64,000 nt of DNA, from NCBI GenBank assembly GCA_963989245.1, contig OZ022348.1:29551623-29615622 (forward strand), given 5' to 3'. Under the pieces are notes generated by a model. The model saw nothing but the letters and a program-made list of their open reading frames with translations, made no database searches and had not been told where the DNA came from. A program made the translations under genes and the position numbers. This stretch comes from Nansenia antarctica. Its lineage: Eukaryota > Chordata > Actinopteri > Argentiniformes > Microstomatidae. Below, piece after piece: positions 42,163 to 55,089 of this stretch (the first letter of the stretch is position 1; each line of letters opens with the position of its first letter).

Positions 42163-42440
42163 ATGTTGTGCTATGCATGTTTTATCCATACTGTATGGTT
42201 TTATTATTAATTGTGTTTAACTGTATTCTGTTAACATTTACAATATTAAATAATATTAAGTAATGCAAGGCCATGGCACCTGGGTTAAACAAGACCCCCA
42301 AAACAATTAAGCTAATGTAAGAAATCCCTTCAAGCTGCTTAGCCGTATGTATGCTTCAAACGAGATATGTGAACTAAAAAAAGAAAAGAAATAAAAAGGC
42401 TAGAGGATAGAATGGTCTTTTTGTTCTGATGGTACCGAAC
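42163..42440. other. Non-coding AT-rich insert, unit 2
   Basis: Remainder of the approximately 600-bp segment that interrupts the BEL fragment in units 2 and 3. No coding motifs were seen. Confidence 0.4.
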
Positions 42441-43443
42441 CTGGAGTGCCCCCCACAGTGGCTTATCCTCGGGCTAAGGACAAGGGAGGAGAGGTCCACG
42501 TCGCCTTCGTCCTAGCCCGATCCAGGGTAGCCCCACGAAAGCAGCAGTCGATCCCGCGCCTGGATCTCTGCACAGCTCTGGTTGGCGCACAGTTAGCTAA
42601 GTTGGTGAAGGAAGAACTCACCTTACCTGTGCGTGATAACGGTCGTAGAGTCCTACCACAAGACGGTATCACCTGGCTCCAGTCCCAATCCTGCCGGTAC
42701 AAGGTGTTTGTAGGAGTCCGAGTATCGGAGATCCAGGAACTGGTAGGAGCGGAGTGCTGGAGGTACATAGACACCGGACAAAACCCTGCAGATGTTATCA
42801 CTAGAGGGACGTCCCTTGCCAGTCTTGTCCTCCCTAACTCTTACAACAACGGACCAGAGTTCCTCCGGCTACCAGAGGAGGAGTGGCCCACCCAACCATC
42901 CCTGATGAAGAGACAGGATGAGTCGGAGATCAAGAAGTCCCTCTTCTGCGGGCTGAGTCAAGATCAGGCCCCGGAGGGCCTCAACATGGATGACTGCCTG
43001 ACATTGGTGAGCCTCCAGAAGAAAACGTTCCTCTGGCACCACCCAGAGTTTCCCACTACTACCGACCTCAGTGCAGCTGACTACGAGGAAGCGGAGCTCC
43101 TGGTGTGGCAGAGAGCGCAGAGGGACTCCTTCCCAGAAGAAAGGGAGTGCCTGACACAAGGAAAGCCAGTCGCATCAGACAGTCGACTCCTGACCCTAGC
43201 CCCGGAACTTGACGCCCAGGGGCTCATCAGAGTGGGTGGCAGGTTGAGAAGGGCCCCGAATCTATCAGAGGACACAAAACACCCTATCGTCCTGGGTACC
43301 CGTCACAGGGTGACCGAGTTAGTCCAGAAGTATGACCAGGCGGTGTGCCACGCTGGGGCCAAGCGAGTATTCACGGAGATCCGGCGACGCTTTTAGACTT
43401 TTAAAGCTCTGGTTTTGAATGTAATTCAGTTTTGTTTTCACAG

Positions 43444-46133
43444 AATGGAAGACGGAGGAGAATATTGAGAGAGCAGCACTCTTATTCAGGCAGCATCTTC
43501 TGCAAAATGCTGAGCACAACCCTGTCCTCCGTGTCAGACTTGACATGGAGGACAGTTCAGAAGATACGGAGGAGTATTTTGGCTTTCTATAAGCAGCAGA
43601 ACGTGAATTGGGCCAGTCCCCTGTTTGTTCACTTGATCGGTAATTTAATCTCTAGTTTCTAAATCTCTAATTTACTAGTCTACAATACATATCTCTTGTT
43701 TCAGTTACAATAAGTGTTTCGTAATGTTTAGGTGATGAAGCTGTCGGGCCGGGAGTTTCTCGGTTCTTTTTCTCAATGACAATCTCCAAACTCCAATTTG
43801 GATTTGATATCAGTCTAGGTACCTCTTTCACTTCCATATTAAATGTGCTGTTCCATTAACACAACTGATAAACTGTTGATACATGTATTTATTTAACCAT
43901 GAGTATTCACACAAGGCAGTGTCATTTGCATCAGCAACTTGGTTTTTCCCTAATTATTAACTAAATAGGCAATGACTACTGACTACATGAATTAACACAG
44001 GCCGTTTAGAATCCATTATAAGCAACCAAACAGATAAAATAATGTATTGTGCAACGTACTATGCAGTTTTTTGTATATGTAAGCTATACATTGCCAAACT
44101 CGTAAGCCCCTCAAGCCCCCTTCTATTAATCAGCTTCTATTTATTATTGTAGTTGTTATAGTAATATTCTTGCAGTTCTATTTCAAATGGAGTGTGATAT
44201 TGTTACAAATGGCAAATAGGTGTCAGATATGACAAAAAGCACGTTTTGTGCTTATTCATAAAAAAACTATTGTGGATGATAAATGAAACTTGTTCTCATC
44301 TCACTCCATTTTCCAGGTGGACCAGGGAAGACCCTTTTATTTGAAGGGGAGGAAAATCATTTTGTGCCATCCACTTCCAAAGTCCTGCTTGACAGTAGGC
44401 TTTTTGTGGTTGTGGGCAGAATGATTGGCCATTATTTTATCCACGGGGGTCCCAGGTTGACTGGACTGAGCCAGGCACTGTTTGACAACACTCAGCTGTC
44501 CTGTCTGGACTGCCCAGACATGGACATACGGGAAATGGTTGAGATTGTGAGTTCCATGTTTATTAAAAGATTTTCCCTCCATATCCTTGCTTATCATTTG
44601 CATTTGACGACAATGCTGTAATGGTGAACAACATTAATGTAGTTCGGGATAAGTGCCTGCTAGTACTTGAAATCAAGGGTCAACTGATTGTGTAACAACA
44701 TGATAATATTTACATGTAACCTTTTAACAGGATTCGTCCTGCTTTGTTTGTTTGGTAATTCACAGCTTGATGGCCAGAGAAACCTCAGGGAGGACGAACA
44801 GCAAACCCTGCATGACCTGTGCCTGAACTGGGACCTGCCCCAACTCACTTCTGACAATAGGAAATGGCTGGCTGAGAAGATTCTCATCCATGCAGTAGGT
44901 TTCAGTATTTGCTGTTGAATCAATTGCCCTTTGGAGATTGCTGTTGTAATCAGGTTAGGCTCATGCCTTAACCAAGGCATTGGCCATAGAAGTGGATTCT
45001 TCTTCTAATAACTATTATAAATCTTTTTCTTCTAATAACTATTATTGTAGGTCCTTGGCCGGAGAAGGAAGCAGGTGAAACAGCTGAGGAAGGGGCTGAA
45101 GGAGTGTCAGGTCCTTCACCTTTTAAAGGAAAGACCGGAGGTTGTTCTTCCAAGATCGTCAAGCGTAAATGTGGTCCCAGAGGTATTAAAATTCATTCAA
45201 GGCATCAAATGGATCAGTGTGTACGTTTTAGTGACCATCTAGTGGTAATGTTGCGGTTGCAACCAACTGATTATTTGGCAAACATTGAATATAATATTCA
45301 TAAGTATGTTTTAATTAAATTAAATCATAATTACACACTGATCAAATATGAATGGTCAATTATTTATCCAAACAAAATTAGTACTACACAATACAGTGCA
45401 TACTGGCAACTCACTTACAAATACAGTGAGCACTCGATGCCTCACACCAGTCAATACCTGGCCTTGTCACTCCTTGCATGTCCAAGAGTACAGTATACTC
45501 ACTATGTCCCATGTTATGGAAGTGGACATGTATGACAGTTTTAACTGGTCCTATAATCCAAATATTTTGAGTAAAATCGTCTTATTTTCATAGATGATTC
45601 TAGGGCGAATTGTGTGGCCAACAGCAGAGAGCGAAGACTCGGACGACGACTACTCCACCAATATCTCGCTACTTGAATGCCTGTGTCGTGTGACTGGGTT
45701 CTTGAGGGAATATATTGAGAAAGGTAAGTAATCGATTTGTATTGCTATTTATTCTAGACCGTTGTGTACGTGAATGTTCTGTTGTCTGACTTGCAGGTAA
45801 ATTGAAATGTCCAATTGTATTCGACAGAACGTTTCAGGGAATGTAGTTACATTTTACAGCACTGTGGATGTCCAGTTGTCAAATAGTCATTTTGTTAAAC
45901 GCGTGTCTTTTTTTCTGCAGCCACATCAGAAGAACTGAACCAGCTTTTGAAGTTCTGGGTAGGGTGGAGTGTTCTGCCAGAAGTACTTCATGTTGAAGTT
46001 TGCTCGGTCCAGATGCCCACTTCAGCCACATGCTCAGAAAAAGCTACCTGGTCGCTACACATCCTTCCAGGATTTTTCAAATGATCTTGTGGCTTCTGTG
46101 TCCACAACTGACACTGGATTTGGACTTCTCTAG
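43444..46133 (+). pseudogene. HECT-type E3 ubiquitin ligase-like gene, copy 2 (5-bp deletion in C-lobe)
   Basis: Exons 43444-43639, 43732-43818, 44317-44546, 44766-44894, 45051-45182, 45594-45723 and 45921-46133 all have GT-AG borders and compatible phases. In the HECT-compatible frame they give LTWRTVQKIRRSILAFYKQQ, FVHLIGDEAVGPGVSRFF, LLFEGEENHFVPSTSKVLL, GHYFIHGGPRLTGLSQALF, LGRRRKQVKQLRKGLKECQ and CRVTGFLREYIEKG. The catalytic-position Cys is at 46031-46033, but five bases (CTGTT) are missing at about 46039 relative to copies 1 and 3, shifting the frame six bases after the Cys and destroying the C-terminal 35 residues. The fifth exon also has an in-frame 9-bp deletion. An alternative acidic frame in the first exon (TEENIERAALLF) ends at a stop. 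Confidence 0.72.
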
Positions 46134-46360
46134 TCACTCCGCCTGCCTGACCCCCAGCCTGTCTGCCGACCACTCCACCTGCTTGACCCCCTGCCTGTCT
46201 GCCGACCACTCCGCCTGCCTGACCCCCAGCCTGTCTGCCGACCACTCCGCCTGCCTGACCCCCTGCCTGTCTGCCAACCACTCCGCCTGCCTGATCCCCT
46301 GCCTGTCTGACTACCTGCCTGCCTGACCCCCTGCCTGTTCTACCTACCTCCAGCCTGCTT
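46134..46360 (+). repeat. 36-bp minisatellite after HECT copy 2
   Basis: About five units, matching 33254-33480. Confidence 0.85.
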
Positions 46361-46639
46361 CCCCGGACACCCCAACCCTTATAGTGCAGCAGATTAATGA
46401 AATAATCGTTCGCTTGGTGATACAAGCACCAAATTTGGCACACAAGTGCTTTGGGACCTACTCTCTCAGAAAAGTACGGTTTCCACTTGAAAAAACTAAA
46501 TGGCCACCATTTTTCAAGATGGCCGCCATTCGAAATGGATTCAAACAACGTTTTTGACTGAATAATCCTATTTTGATGGCCTATACATTGAAATATATTG
46601 TAGCGAACGGGAATCTTCTAGTGTAACTCGCCCCATGCG

Positions 46640-46712
46640 GGAGTCGAACCCCGACCTCCCACATAACCGACGGCCGCGCTAACCATTAGACCAAGAGAGG
46701 TCAAGAGAGGTC
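46640..46712 (-). tRNA. tRNA-like sequence (SINE head or tRNA pseudogene), unit 2
   Basis: Duplicate of 33760-33832, with the same A-box and perfect B-box sequences and the same poorly paired arms. Confidence 0.4.
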
Positions 46713-46735
46713 TCTCCCTGAAAATTCTATAACAG

Positions 46736-49700
46736 ATGCCACGCATGTGCAAGTGTCCACTGTGCTGCTCAGAATACGTCTGCTTAAGGCAGCACCTCAG
46801 AGTCACACACCTATGCACAAATAAAGAAGAATTGCGCCTCCTGCTCAAGCTGGACAATGGCCAGTAAGTTAATGGGGAAATGCAATGACAGGCTTTTGGG
46901 CCTCACAAATCATTATATTGGTCTGGGCATTTTTCATCAATTTGAGTCATAAAGAGCATTATCTGAATTATGTCAGTTATATGCTCCCATAGAGCGGGTG
47001 AGCAAGTGTGAAGTGCACTTACCATGTGTTTTTGTCCTGATTTAAATAGCTTCGCCGTAAAACTGGACTGCCCGGTGTCTCAGTGCCCAATGAAGAAGGT
47101 GGCACGCATAAAGCGCCATCTTCATAAGATACACCATTTATCTGTAAGTTGTTATACCCATTGAGCCTAAAAATGGGCTTATCACCCCACTACAGATACC
47201 CCACTCACTAAAACTACTCCACACTCACCAACTACCCAACTATGGCCACCAGCTATAACTGCCCAACATTCTCCAACAACCCCTCTATAAGTAGCCCACT
47301 CATTATAACCAACCCACCCACCAACATCCCAAACATGTCAATACCCTGTTCTTGTCAATGTGTAATGTAAAGTGTTACCGAAAAGGTTCTCAGCTCTTCT
47401 TATTTCTTCCCAAGTCTGACACAATCGAGCTCGTTACCAAGCAGGCTAAGGACCGGTATATTTTGAAGGAGCTGGCCATCCTGAGGACAACAACACCAAC
47501 CCTGCCAATGGTCAGTGACCTTGACCAAATCGATGAGGAGGCAGTGGTTGAGGCGGCCCGGAGGTCATCCGAGAGGTACCCAGGTGACCCGGCGGCAGAG
47601 CGTGAGGAGGGGCTGGATGAGGAAGGGCCAGAGGGTGAAGCAGGAGGGGCAGAGAGGGAGATCGAGGGGCCGGATGGTGCTCTCCTCGAGACGCAAGCAG
47701 GCCCCCTCAACCCCCGCGGCCCCTCAAACCCGAGACCCTCAACCCCGAGACCCTCGCCCGGACCCTCAACACCCGGATTCTCAACACCCATTAGAGGATG
47801 CCCATTTTGCCCACATTGCAGGCCACCCTCAAGCCCCATTCCTGTTGGATGCAAACAGCAGTGCCCACAGTGCAGACAAATTTGGGCGGAGAACCAGGTT
47901 CTGAAGAGGAGCCTGGAGGTTCTTCAGACAAAACTCGACTCCTATAGGCCAACACCGGACGAACGGATGAGGAAAAAAACATTTTCAAGGTCTCTCAAAA
48001 CGAAAAAAGCCGGCGTTCCTAAATACAGTAAGTGTAATTATAATGCCATTATTAGTGTGGTTGCTGAAGGTTGTGGTTGTTGTTTTTTTATTTATTTTTA
48101 GACTTAAATTCTAGTTTAGGTTATTCTGCATTTTCATTACTCTGACTGATCTGAACTTTTCTGTCTTCTTCAGTGAAAATTCTAAAGGAATATCACAGCC
48201 ATGTCACAGGGCTAAATCCTACAAGGAAGAAGAGTGAAAATGCTGCGCAAACGAAGTCCCGCATAAATTCGTTTATGGTGCACATGGCTGAAGGGGGGAT
48301 CCCGCCCGCAACAATGGTTCACCTCAATGACCCAAAACTGGCTCGGGAGTGAGTAAACATAAGAGAAAAACATGTTTGCCATTTGTATGGGCTGTTACCT
48401 GCATTTGTTTCCTCCCACAGTTCAAAGACATGCATGCTAGGTGGATTGGACTTATATATGCCCATATGTGTGTGTCCCTGCTAACCTAAAAATAATAAAT
48501 AAATAATATGTATTTGTCTTAGATGGGTTGGCGTGCTCAGGTCGAAGGAGTTAGCCGTCACTACAATCCGACAGTACGTGATGGACGTCATGACGTTCAT
48601 CAAGTATTTGAAGGATATGAGGCCAGACGGTTTAAGGGTCTCCCTAAAGTCCCTCAACCGGGTATTGCAAGAACTAAAATGTCGGATGAAGGACCTCAAC
48701 AGGGATGTTGTGGCGAGGCGCCAGAAGGTTCGCCAAGAAAAATCAGAAAACCTCATCAGTGTCGCCGCTCACTGGAGCCTAATAAAGAAGGCCCCAGGCC
48801 AGATTGCAGATGTTCTAAGTGAGTAGCTAGATGTTTTCCATTTATACAGCAATCAGAGTTAAGTGTCTTGCTCAAGGGTACCTTTTTCAAAATAAATATT
48901 TAGTATTATTCACAGGCATCTTGGATGGTCCTTCAGACCTTTAATGGGCCTTCATATGTTAAATTCATAAATTGCTTTACAGTCTGGTGCTGGACAAAGG
49001 GGTAGGGTGGAGACAAATGATTTATTGTTTTTGTGCTTTCTGCAGAGAAAATGAAACGGCAAGGAGGAGATAACAGCCTCAAAGAACGCTTCTTCGGCCT
49101 GCTGGGTGGGTACCTCATCGCCTTAACTGGCCATAGGACAGGGGTACTGATCAACATGACAGTGGCGGAGGTGGAGAAACGGGAGGTGGACACAGATGGC
49201 CGCTCGGTCATAAGAGTGAGTATACATTTTGTATTAATTTTATATTGCGTCCACCTTATGTAATATACAATAGACACACATCCACTTTTATGTTACTAGT
49301 CCCTGGCGTTTTATAGGCATTGAAATGACTCTTCTTACGTGCATATAGGTCTCAGTTGAAAAAGAGATTCCGATCTCAATGTGATCACCTATTTAAATAA
49401 AGGACAACACACAGAAAGGGCATGGCCAGGGTGAGAATCAAACCAGGGTGTGAATCGGGTCATTTTCGCTGTGAGGGAACAGTGCTCCACCTCTTCACAA
49501 TGCTCTCCTTCTCTCTCTGACTACCAGCACTGATAGCTTGTAGTGTGCATATAGTGAGCCCACAATGTTTATTGATAGGGACTAATACCTTAAAAGTTAT
49601 ATGGTTATGTTATATTACACATGTTGGATGCTATATGAGTGCTATATGAGTGAATGGGTATGGCTTAAAGCCTGTTGGTATGGCATAAAACACATGATTC

Positions 49701-52454
49701 CATTCCATTGCTCCATATTGCATAGGAGCTCTAGGGCCATATAGTGGTTGGTCATTGAAAGCACACCTTTTCCAACATAATGTCCAACAGCTTAGCTTTC
49801 AGCCTGTCTGGTGGACGGCATGCATTTCTATGCCTGTGTATTGACATTGTCTGTGTTTGTAATATATAAAAGCATCCGTAACTACTACTATTAACTACCG
49901 GTAAGTAATGGTAATTGCTTGTAATTTCCTAGTAGTAACTAATTGGTAGCTCGTGGTAGCTCTTTAGTCTAACCCAAATGTATTATTTAATAGGTATTGG
50001 AACACAAGACAAAAAGGAAGTTTGGTGGTGCCGCCATGCCAGTCAAAGAGGAAGAAATAGGCTGGATGAAGGCATACCTTGTTGAACGCCGGAAAATGAA
50101 TATTCAATCAAAATATTTCTTCCACAACAATGCCGGCGGCCCGTGCACGAGGCTGCCGCAATACTTTCGGCAGGAGTGGGCCAGGATGGGCCTACCAGGC
50201 AAGCCCACCTTTAGCCAGCTCAGGGCATCAATGGCAACAAATGTAAGCAAACATTTCTAGTTTTTATTTAAATATTTTGGAATGTGGTTAATTAATTGAT
50301 GAACTTGTTGGGTGGCAGTGACTCAGGAGGTAGAGTCCTCGCCCAGCAACCAGAAATGCAGTAAATGCAGTCAATTTACCATTGTATCTTTGTCGCAGGC
50401 CCGGCGTACTTATGGGAAAGAGCAAACTAATAAAATTTGTACGCTTATGTGCCATGACGCGGACACTAGTGAGAGATTTTACCAGGCCTATGACACGGCA
50501 GAAGAAATCCATAAAAGGAGGAACATGTGCGAGAATGCGGTGGAAAAGCAGAGCCAAAGGAAGGGGAAGGAGAAGTTCCGTCGGTTTAGGGTTCAACATT
50601 CTTCCGATTCTGAAGAAGAGGAGGAGGAAGAGGGGGAAAGAGAGGATTCGGAAGAACAGGAAGAGGATGATGAGGACGAAGAGAGGGAGGAAACAAACCA
50701 GGATGTGAGCATTATATTTTTGCAAGTATTGTAGCACTGTTTTGTTCAGTTAAATCCATACAATAGATAGACCTACAATGAGTTTCATTGCTACCCAATC
50801 ATGGACAAATGTATTTAAGTTCAAGTAAGTGATATCCTGAATGCTAAATAAACAGAACACCTTTTTGTAATCCACAGTCAGACCCTCCAGGTGTTTCCGG
50901 TGTTATGTCAACTGTGGGGAAGGGGAAGGGGAAGTTCCGTCGGTTTAGGGTTCAAGATTCTTCCGATGAGGACGAAGAGAGGGAGGAAACAAACCAGGAT
51001 GTGAGCATTATATTTTTGCAAGTATTGTAGCACTGTTTTCTTCAGTTAAATGCATACAATAGATAGACCTACAATGAGTTTCATTGCTACCCAATCATGG
51101 ACAAATGTATTTAAGTTCAAGTAAGTGATATCCTGAATGCTAAATAAACAGAACACCTTTTTGTAATCCACAGTCAGACCCTCCAGGTGTTTCCGGTGTT
51201 GTTATGACAACTGTTCCTTCTGAAGAAGAGGAGGAGGAAGAGGGGGAAAGAGAGGATTCGGAAGAACAGGAAGAGGATGATGAGGACGAAGAGAGGGAGG
51301 AAACAAACCAGGATGTGAGCATTATATTTTTGCAAGTATTGTAGCACTGTTTTCTTCAGTTAAATGCATACAATAGATAGACCTACAATGAGTTTCATTG
51401 CTACCCAATCATGGACAAATGTATTTAAGTTCAAGTAAGTGATATCCTGAATGCTAAATAAACAGAACACCTTTTTGTAATCCACAGTCAGACCCTCCAG
51501 GTGTTTCCGGTGTTGTTATGACAACTGTTCCTCCCGTAAGTATTATGTGGCTACAACCTGATGAAATCAGTGGTAATCACAATTAATATGATTATTAAAC
51601 GGTTATGATAACTACACAGCTGAAAGCATCATTTGTGTCCATTGTCAATGGAATTATTCCAAAGACACTCATCAAATCTTTATGCCCTTATTTTCTTTTT
51701 TCTTTTTTTCAGATTGCACCAAGGGTATTCCTAACCCCCCTTATGAGCAGTGTTGCCGTACACAAGCGAAAACGTGATTTTCTGAAATGGGAGGAGGACG
51801 AGGGGGAAAGAGAGGATCATCAAGAGTCTCCAGGTGTTTCCGGTGTTGTTATGACAACTGTTCCTCCCGTAAGTATTATGTGGCTACAACCTGATGAAAT
51901 CAGTGGTAATCACCATTAATATGATTATTAAACGGTTATGACAACTACACAGCTGAAAGCATCATTTGTGTCCATTGTCAATGGAATTATTCCAAAGACA
52001 CTCATCAAATCTTTATGCCCTTATTTTCTTTCTTTTTTTTTTCAGATTGAGGTCCTTTCACCAACCCTAACCCCCCCAATTATGAGCAGTGTTGCCGTAC
52101 ACAAGCAAAAACGTGATTTTGTGGAAGAGGAGGGGGAAAGAGAGGATCATCAAGAGTCTCCAGGTGTTTCCGGTGTTGTTATGACAACTGTTCCTCCCGT
52201 AAGTATTATGTGGCTACAACCTGATGAAATCAGTGGTAATCACCATTAATATGATTATTAAACGGTTATGACAACTACACAGCTGAAAGCATCATTTGTG
52301 TCCATTGTCAATGGAATTATTCCAAAGACACTCATCAAATCTTTATGCCCTTATTTTCTTTTTTTTCTTTTTTTTTTTTCAGATTGAGGACCTTTCAACC
52401 CCCCCAATTCCGAAAAGGGTTGCAATCGAGTTTTACAAGCGGCGAAAACTTTGA
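46736..52454 (+). CDS. Zinc-finger/tyrosine-recombinase-domain protein, copy 2 (shorter exon array)
   Basis: Exons 46736-46863, 47050-47143, 47415-48027, 48174-48348, 48523-48818, 49046-49215, 49994-50242, 50399-50704, 50878-51000, 51174-51314, 51488-51535, 51713-51868, 52046-52198, 52383-52454. The lengths sum to 2724 bases, 907 codons plus stop, with every phase consistent. The domain order is as in copy 1, and both His of zinc finger 1 are kept here (RQHLRVTH), so this copy looks the more complete. Only one short and one acidic array exon are present against six in copy 1. The acidic exon 50399-50704 also carries the recombinase His and Tyr. Two nearly identical, fully open copies argue for recent duplication or selection on the protein. 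Confidence 0.73.
50705..51487 (+). repeat. In-phase exon array, unit 2 (short form)
   Basis: One 123-bp and one 141-bp exon, each followed by a 173-bp intron like those of unit 1. Lacks the 906-bp higher-order duplication. Confidence 0.85.
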
Positions 52455-53210
52455 GTAAAGCATCATTTGTAAAAATGGCAAAAAAAATAAAAATTTGGGG
52501 GCCATTTGAGTCAGCTTTCCCGTCGCGGCACCTGTCAGTACCTGTAACCAGGGAAGCTAATTAGGGAATATTGCACTACGTTCATATATTTAGGTGCATT
52601 TTGATAGACTACTGTTATAATGTGTACACCTGCATTCGCCCTGCTCAGGAGTTGTTTGATTATTGTCATTTTGCAGTTATTTCATTAAAGAAGCAAATGA
52701 ACAAATGGAATATCGTTCTTATTTACTAATGACTCATTATTTATTTATTTATAATATATGCTTCTTACATTTTCAGTATATATACAATGAGTTTCATTGC
52801 TACCCAATCATGGACAAATGTAATTAGGTTCAAGTAAGTGACATCCTGATGATCGTACTACAGAAGATGTATGTATGTTATATTATATTAGACTGTGGAG
52901 GGTAGTATGAACTCCCAGTACCAGGGTCTGCCTCTCTCTCTCTCTCACACACACACCAGTACCTGTGGCAGTGTGACAACAAATAATGGGTTTTAAGATA
53001 AAAAAAAAGTGGAATCCCATAAAATAGTTTGTCTTTTCCTTTGTCAGGACTGAGTAGACAATTAAAAGATGTCTGTCTTCAGTGTGCACACACAAAAACA
53101 CCAACAGATTCTTACCCAAGTCTTATTTACGCCATACTTACTACACAATGTTTGTAGTGTGACCCCGTTAGTGATTAGCGATGTTAGCATAGCAATCTCT
53201 ATCTATAGAG
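52455..53210 (+). other. 3' flank of the recombinase gene, unit 2
   Basis: Copy of 40779-41540, including the array-intron relic at about 52787-52852 and a CT/CA microsatellite at 52930-52957. Confidence 0.6.
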
Positions 53211-53227
53211 AGGGTTCTGTCCCTCTC

Positions 53228-53408
53228 TATAGATAGTGTACATATAGATAGTGTACATATAGATAGTGTACATATAGGTAGTGTACATATAGACAGTGTA
53301 CATATAGATAGTGTACATATAGATAGTGTTCATATAGATAGTGTACATATACATATAGATAGTGTACATATAGATAGTGTTCATATAGATAGTGTACATA
53401 TAGATAGT
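53228..53408 (+). repeat. 15-bp minisatellite at unit 2-3 junction
   Basis: About eleven GTGTACATATAGATA-type units; counterpart of 41541-41765 with three fewer copies. Confidence 0.88.
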
Positions 53409-53417
53409 GATAGTAGA

Positions 53418-55042
53418 TTACTTCACTTCGATGGTCGACCTGGAGACCAGTGAGATTGACCTGCACGTCTTCAGTGACGCTTCGGAGACCGCTTACTGTT
53501 TACACAGTGATTTTAGTGGTCTCATATGCGTTTTACTGTATTATGAGCCTTTGATTATTATTATTATTTTAATTAAGTTAAAAATTAAGTTACTTCAGTA
53601 TTTCTGGGGTCTCATGTGCATCTCACTGTATTGTTGCTTTAGTTGTTGCTGAGTTATTGTTACACTTATTGTTATAAAGACTTAATAAAATAAAATAGGA
53701 AAGGGTATGTTAGTCAGGGGAGGCTGTGGAGGTAGAAATCGGAGGGCAAAGCTCATTGTAATGAGGAATGGTGTCAAACACGTTCCACCAGTCTCCCCTG
53801 ATGTTAGTATGTTGTGCTATGCATGTTTTATCCATACTGTATGGTTTTATTATTAATTGTGTTTAACTGTATTCTGTTAACATTTACAATATTAAATAAT
53901 ATTAAGTAATGCAAGGCCATGGCACCTGGGTTAAACAAGACCCCCAAAACAATTAAGCTAATGTAAGAAATCCCTTCAAGCTGCTTAGCCGTATGTATGC
54001 TTCAAACGAGATATGTGAACTAAAAAAAGAAAAGAAATAAAAAGGCTAGAGGATAGAATGGTCTTTTTGTTCTGATGGTACCGAACCTGGAGTGCCCCCC
54101 ACAGTGGCTTATCCTCGGGCTAAGGACAAGGGAGGAGAGGTCCACGTCGCCTTCGTCCTAGCCCGATCCAGGGTAGCCCCACGAAAGCAGCAGTCGATCC
54201 CGCGCCTGGATCTCTGCACAGCTCTGGTTGGCGCACAGTTAGCTAAGTTGGTGAAGGAAGAACTCACCTTACCTGTGCGTGATAACGGTCGTAGAGTCCT
54301 ACCACAAGACGGTATCACCTGGCTCCAGTCCCAATCCTGCCGGTACAAGGTGTTTGTAGGAGTCCGAGTATCAGAGATCCAGGAACTGGTAGGAGCGGAG
54401 TGCTGGAGGTACATAGACACCGGACAAAACCCTGCAGATGTTATCACTAGAGGGACGTCCCTTGCCAGTCTTGTCCTCCCTAACTCTTACAACAACGGAC
54501 CAGAGTTCCTCCGGCTACCAGAGGAGGAGTGGCCCACCCAACCATCCCTGATGAAGAGACAGGATGAGTCGGAGATCAAGAAGTCCCTCTTCTGCGGGCT
54601 GAGTCAAGATCAGGCCCCGGAGGGCCTCAACATGGATGACTGCCTGACATTGGTGAGCCTCCAGAAGAAAACGTTCCTCTGGCACCACCCAGAGTTTCCC
54701 ACTACTACCGACCTCAGTGCAGCTGACTACGAGGAAGCGGAGCTCCTGGTGTGGCAGAGAGCGCAGAGGGACTCCTTCCCAGAAGAAAGGGAGTGCCTGA
54801 CACAAGGAAAGCCAGTCGCATCAGACAGTCGACTCCTGACCCTAGCCCCGGAACTTGACGCCCAGGGGCTCATCAGAGTGGGTGGCAGGTTGAGAAGGGC
54901 CCCGAATCTATCAGAGGACACAAAACACCCTATCGTCCTGGGTACCCGTCACAGGGTGACCGAGTTAGTCCAGAAGTATGACCAGGCGGTGTGCCACGCT
55001 GGGGCCAAGCGAGTATTCACGGAGATCCGGCGACGCTTTTAG
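53418..55042 (+). pseudogene. BEL/Pao pol fragment, unit 3, with 600-bp interruption
   Basis: Counterpart of 41772-43396 at +11,646. The RNase H-like start is at 53418-53498, then the insert with the MITE (53715-53800), then an open frame 54092-55042 of 316 codons. It carries the same inversion as unit 2 (54284-54313). Confidence 0.75.
53715..53800. mobile_element. 86-bp hAT-type MITE with 8-bp TSD, unit 3
   Basis: Duplicate of 42069-42154 with ATGTTAGT flanks at 53707-53714 and 53801-53808. Confidence 0.8.
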
Positions 55043-55089
55043 ACTTTTAAAGCTCTGGTTTTGAATGTAATTCAGTTTTGTTTTCACAG

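Larger units (their letters stand above)
41772..43396 (+). pseudogene. BEL/Pao pol fragment, unit 2, with 600-bp interruption
   Basis: 41772-41852 encodes MVDLETSEIDLHVFSDASET (RNase H Asp kept). About 600 bp of non-BEL DNA (41853-42458) follows, then 42446-43396 is open for 316 codons: RAKDKGGEVHVAFVLARSR to FTEIRRRF. Compared with unit 1, 42638-42667 is inverted, replacing the in-frame TAG with the novel peptide DNGRRVLPQDG. The open frame is therefore a by-product of the inversion and not evidence of an active element. Confidence 0.75.
41772..53417 (+). repeat. Tandem segmental duplication, unit 2 (11,646 bp)
   Basis: Same order of parts as unit 1 and very close in sequence. Features at 42446, 42869, 43432 and 44283 recur at exactly +11,646 in unit 3. 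It shares a micro-inversion, a 600-bp insertion and a MITE with unit 3 but not with unit 1. Confidence 0.88.
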
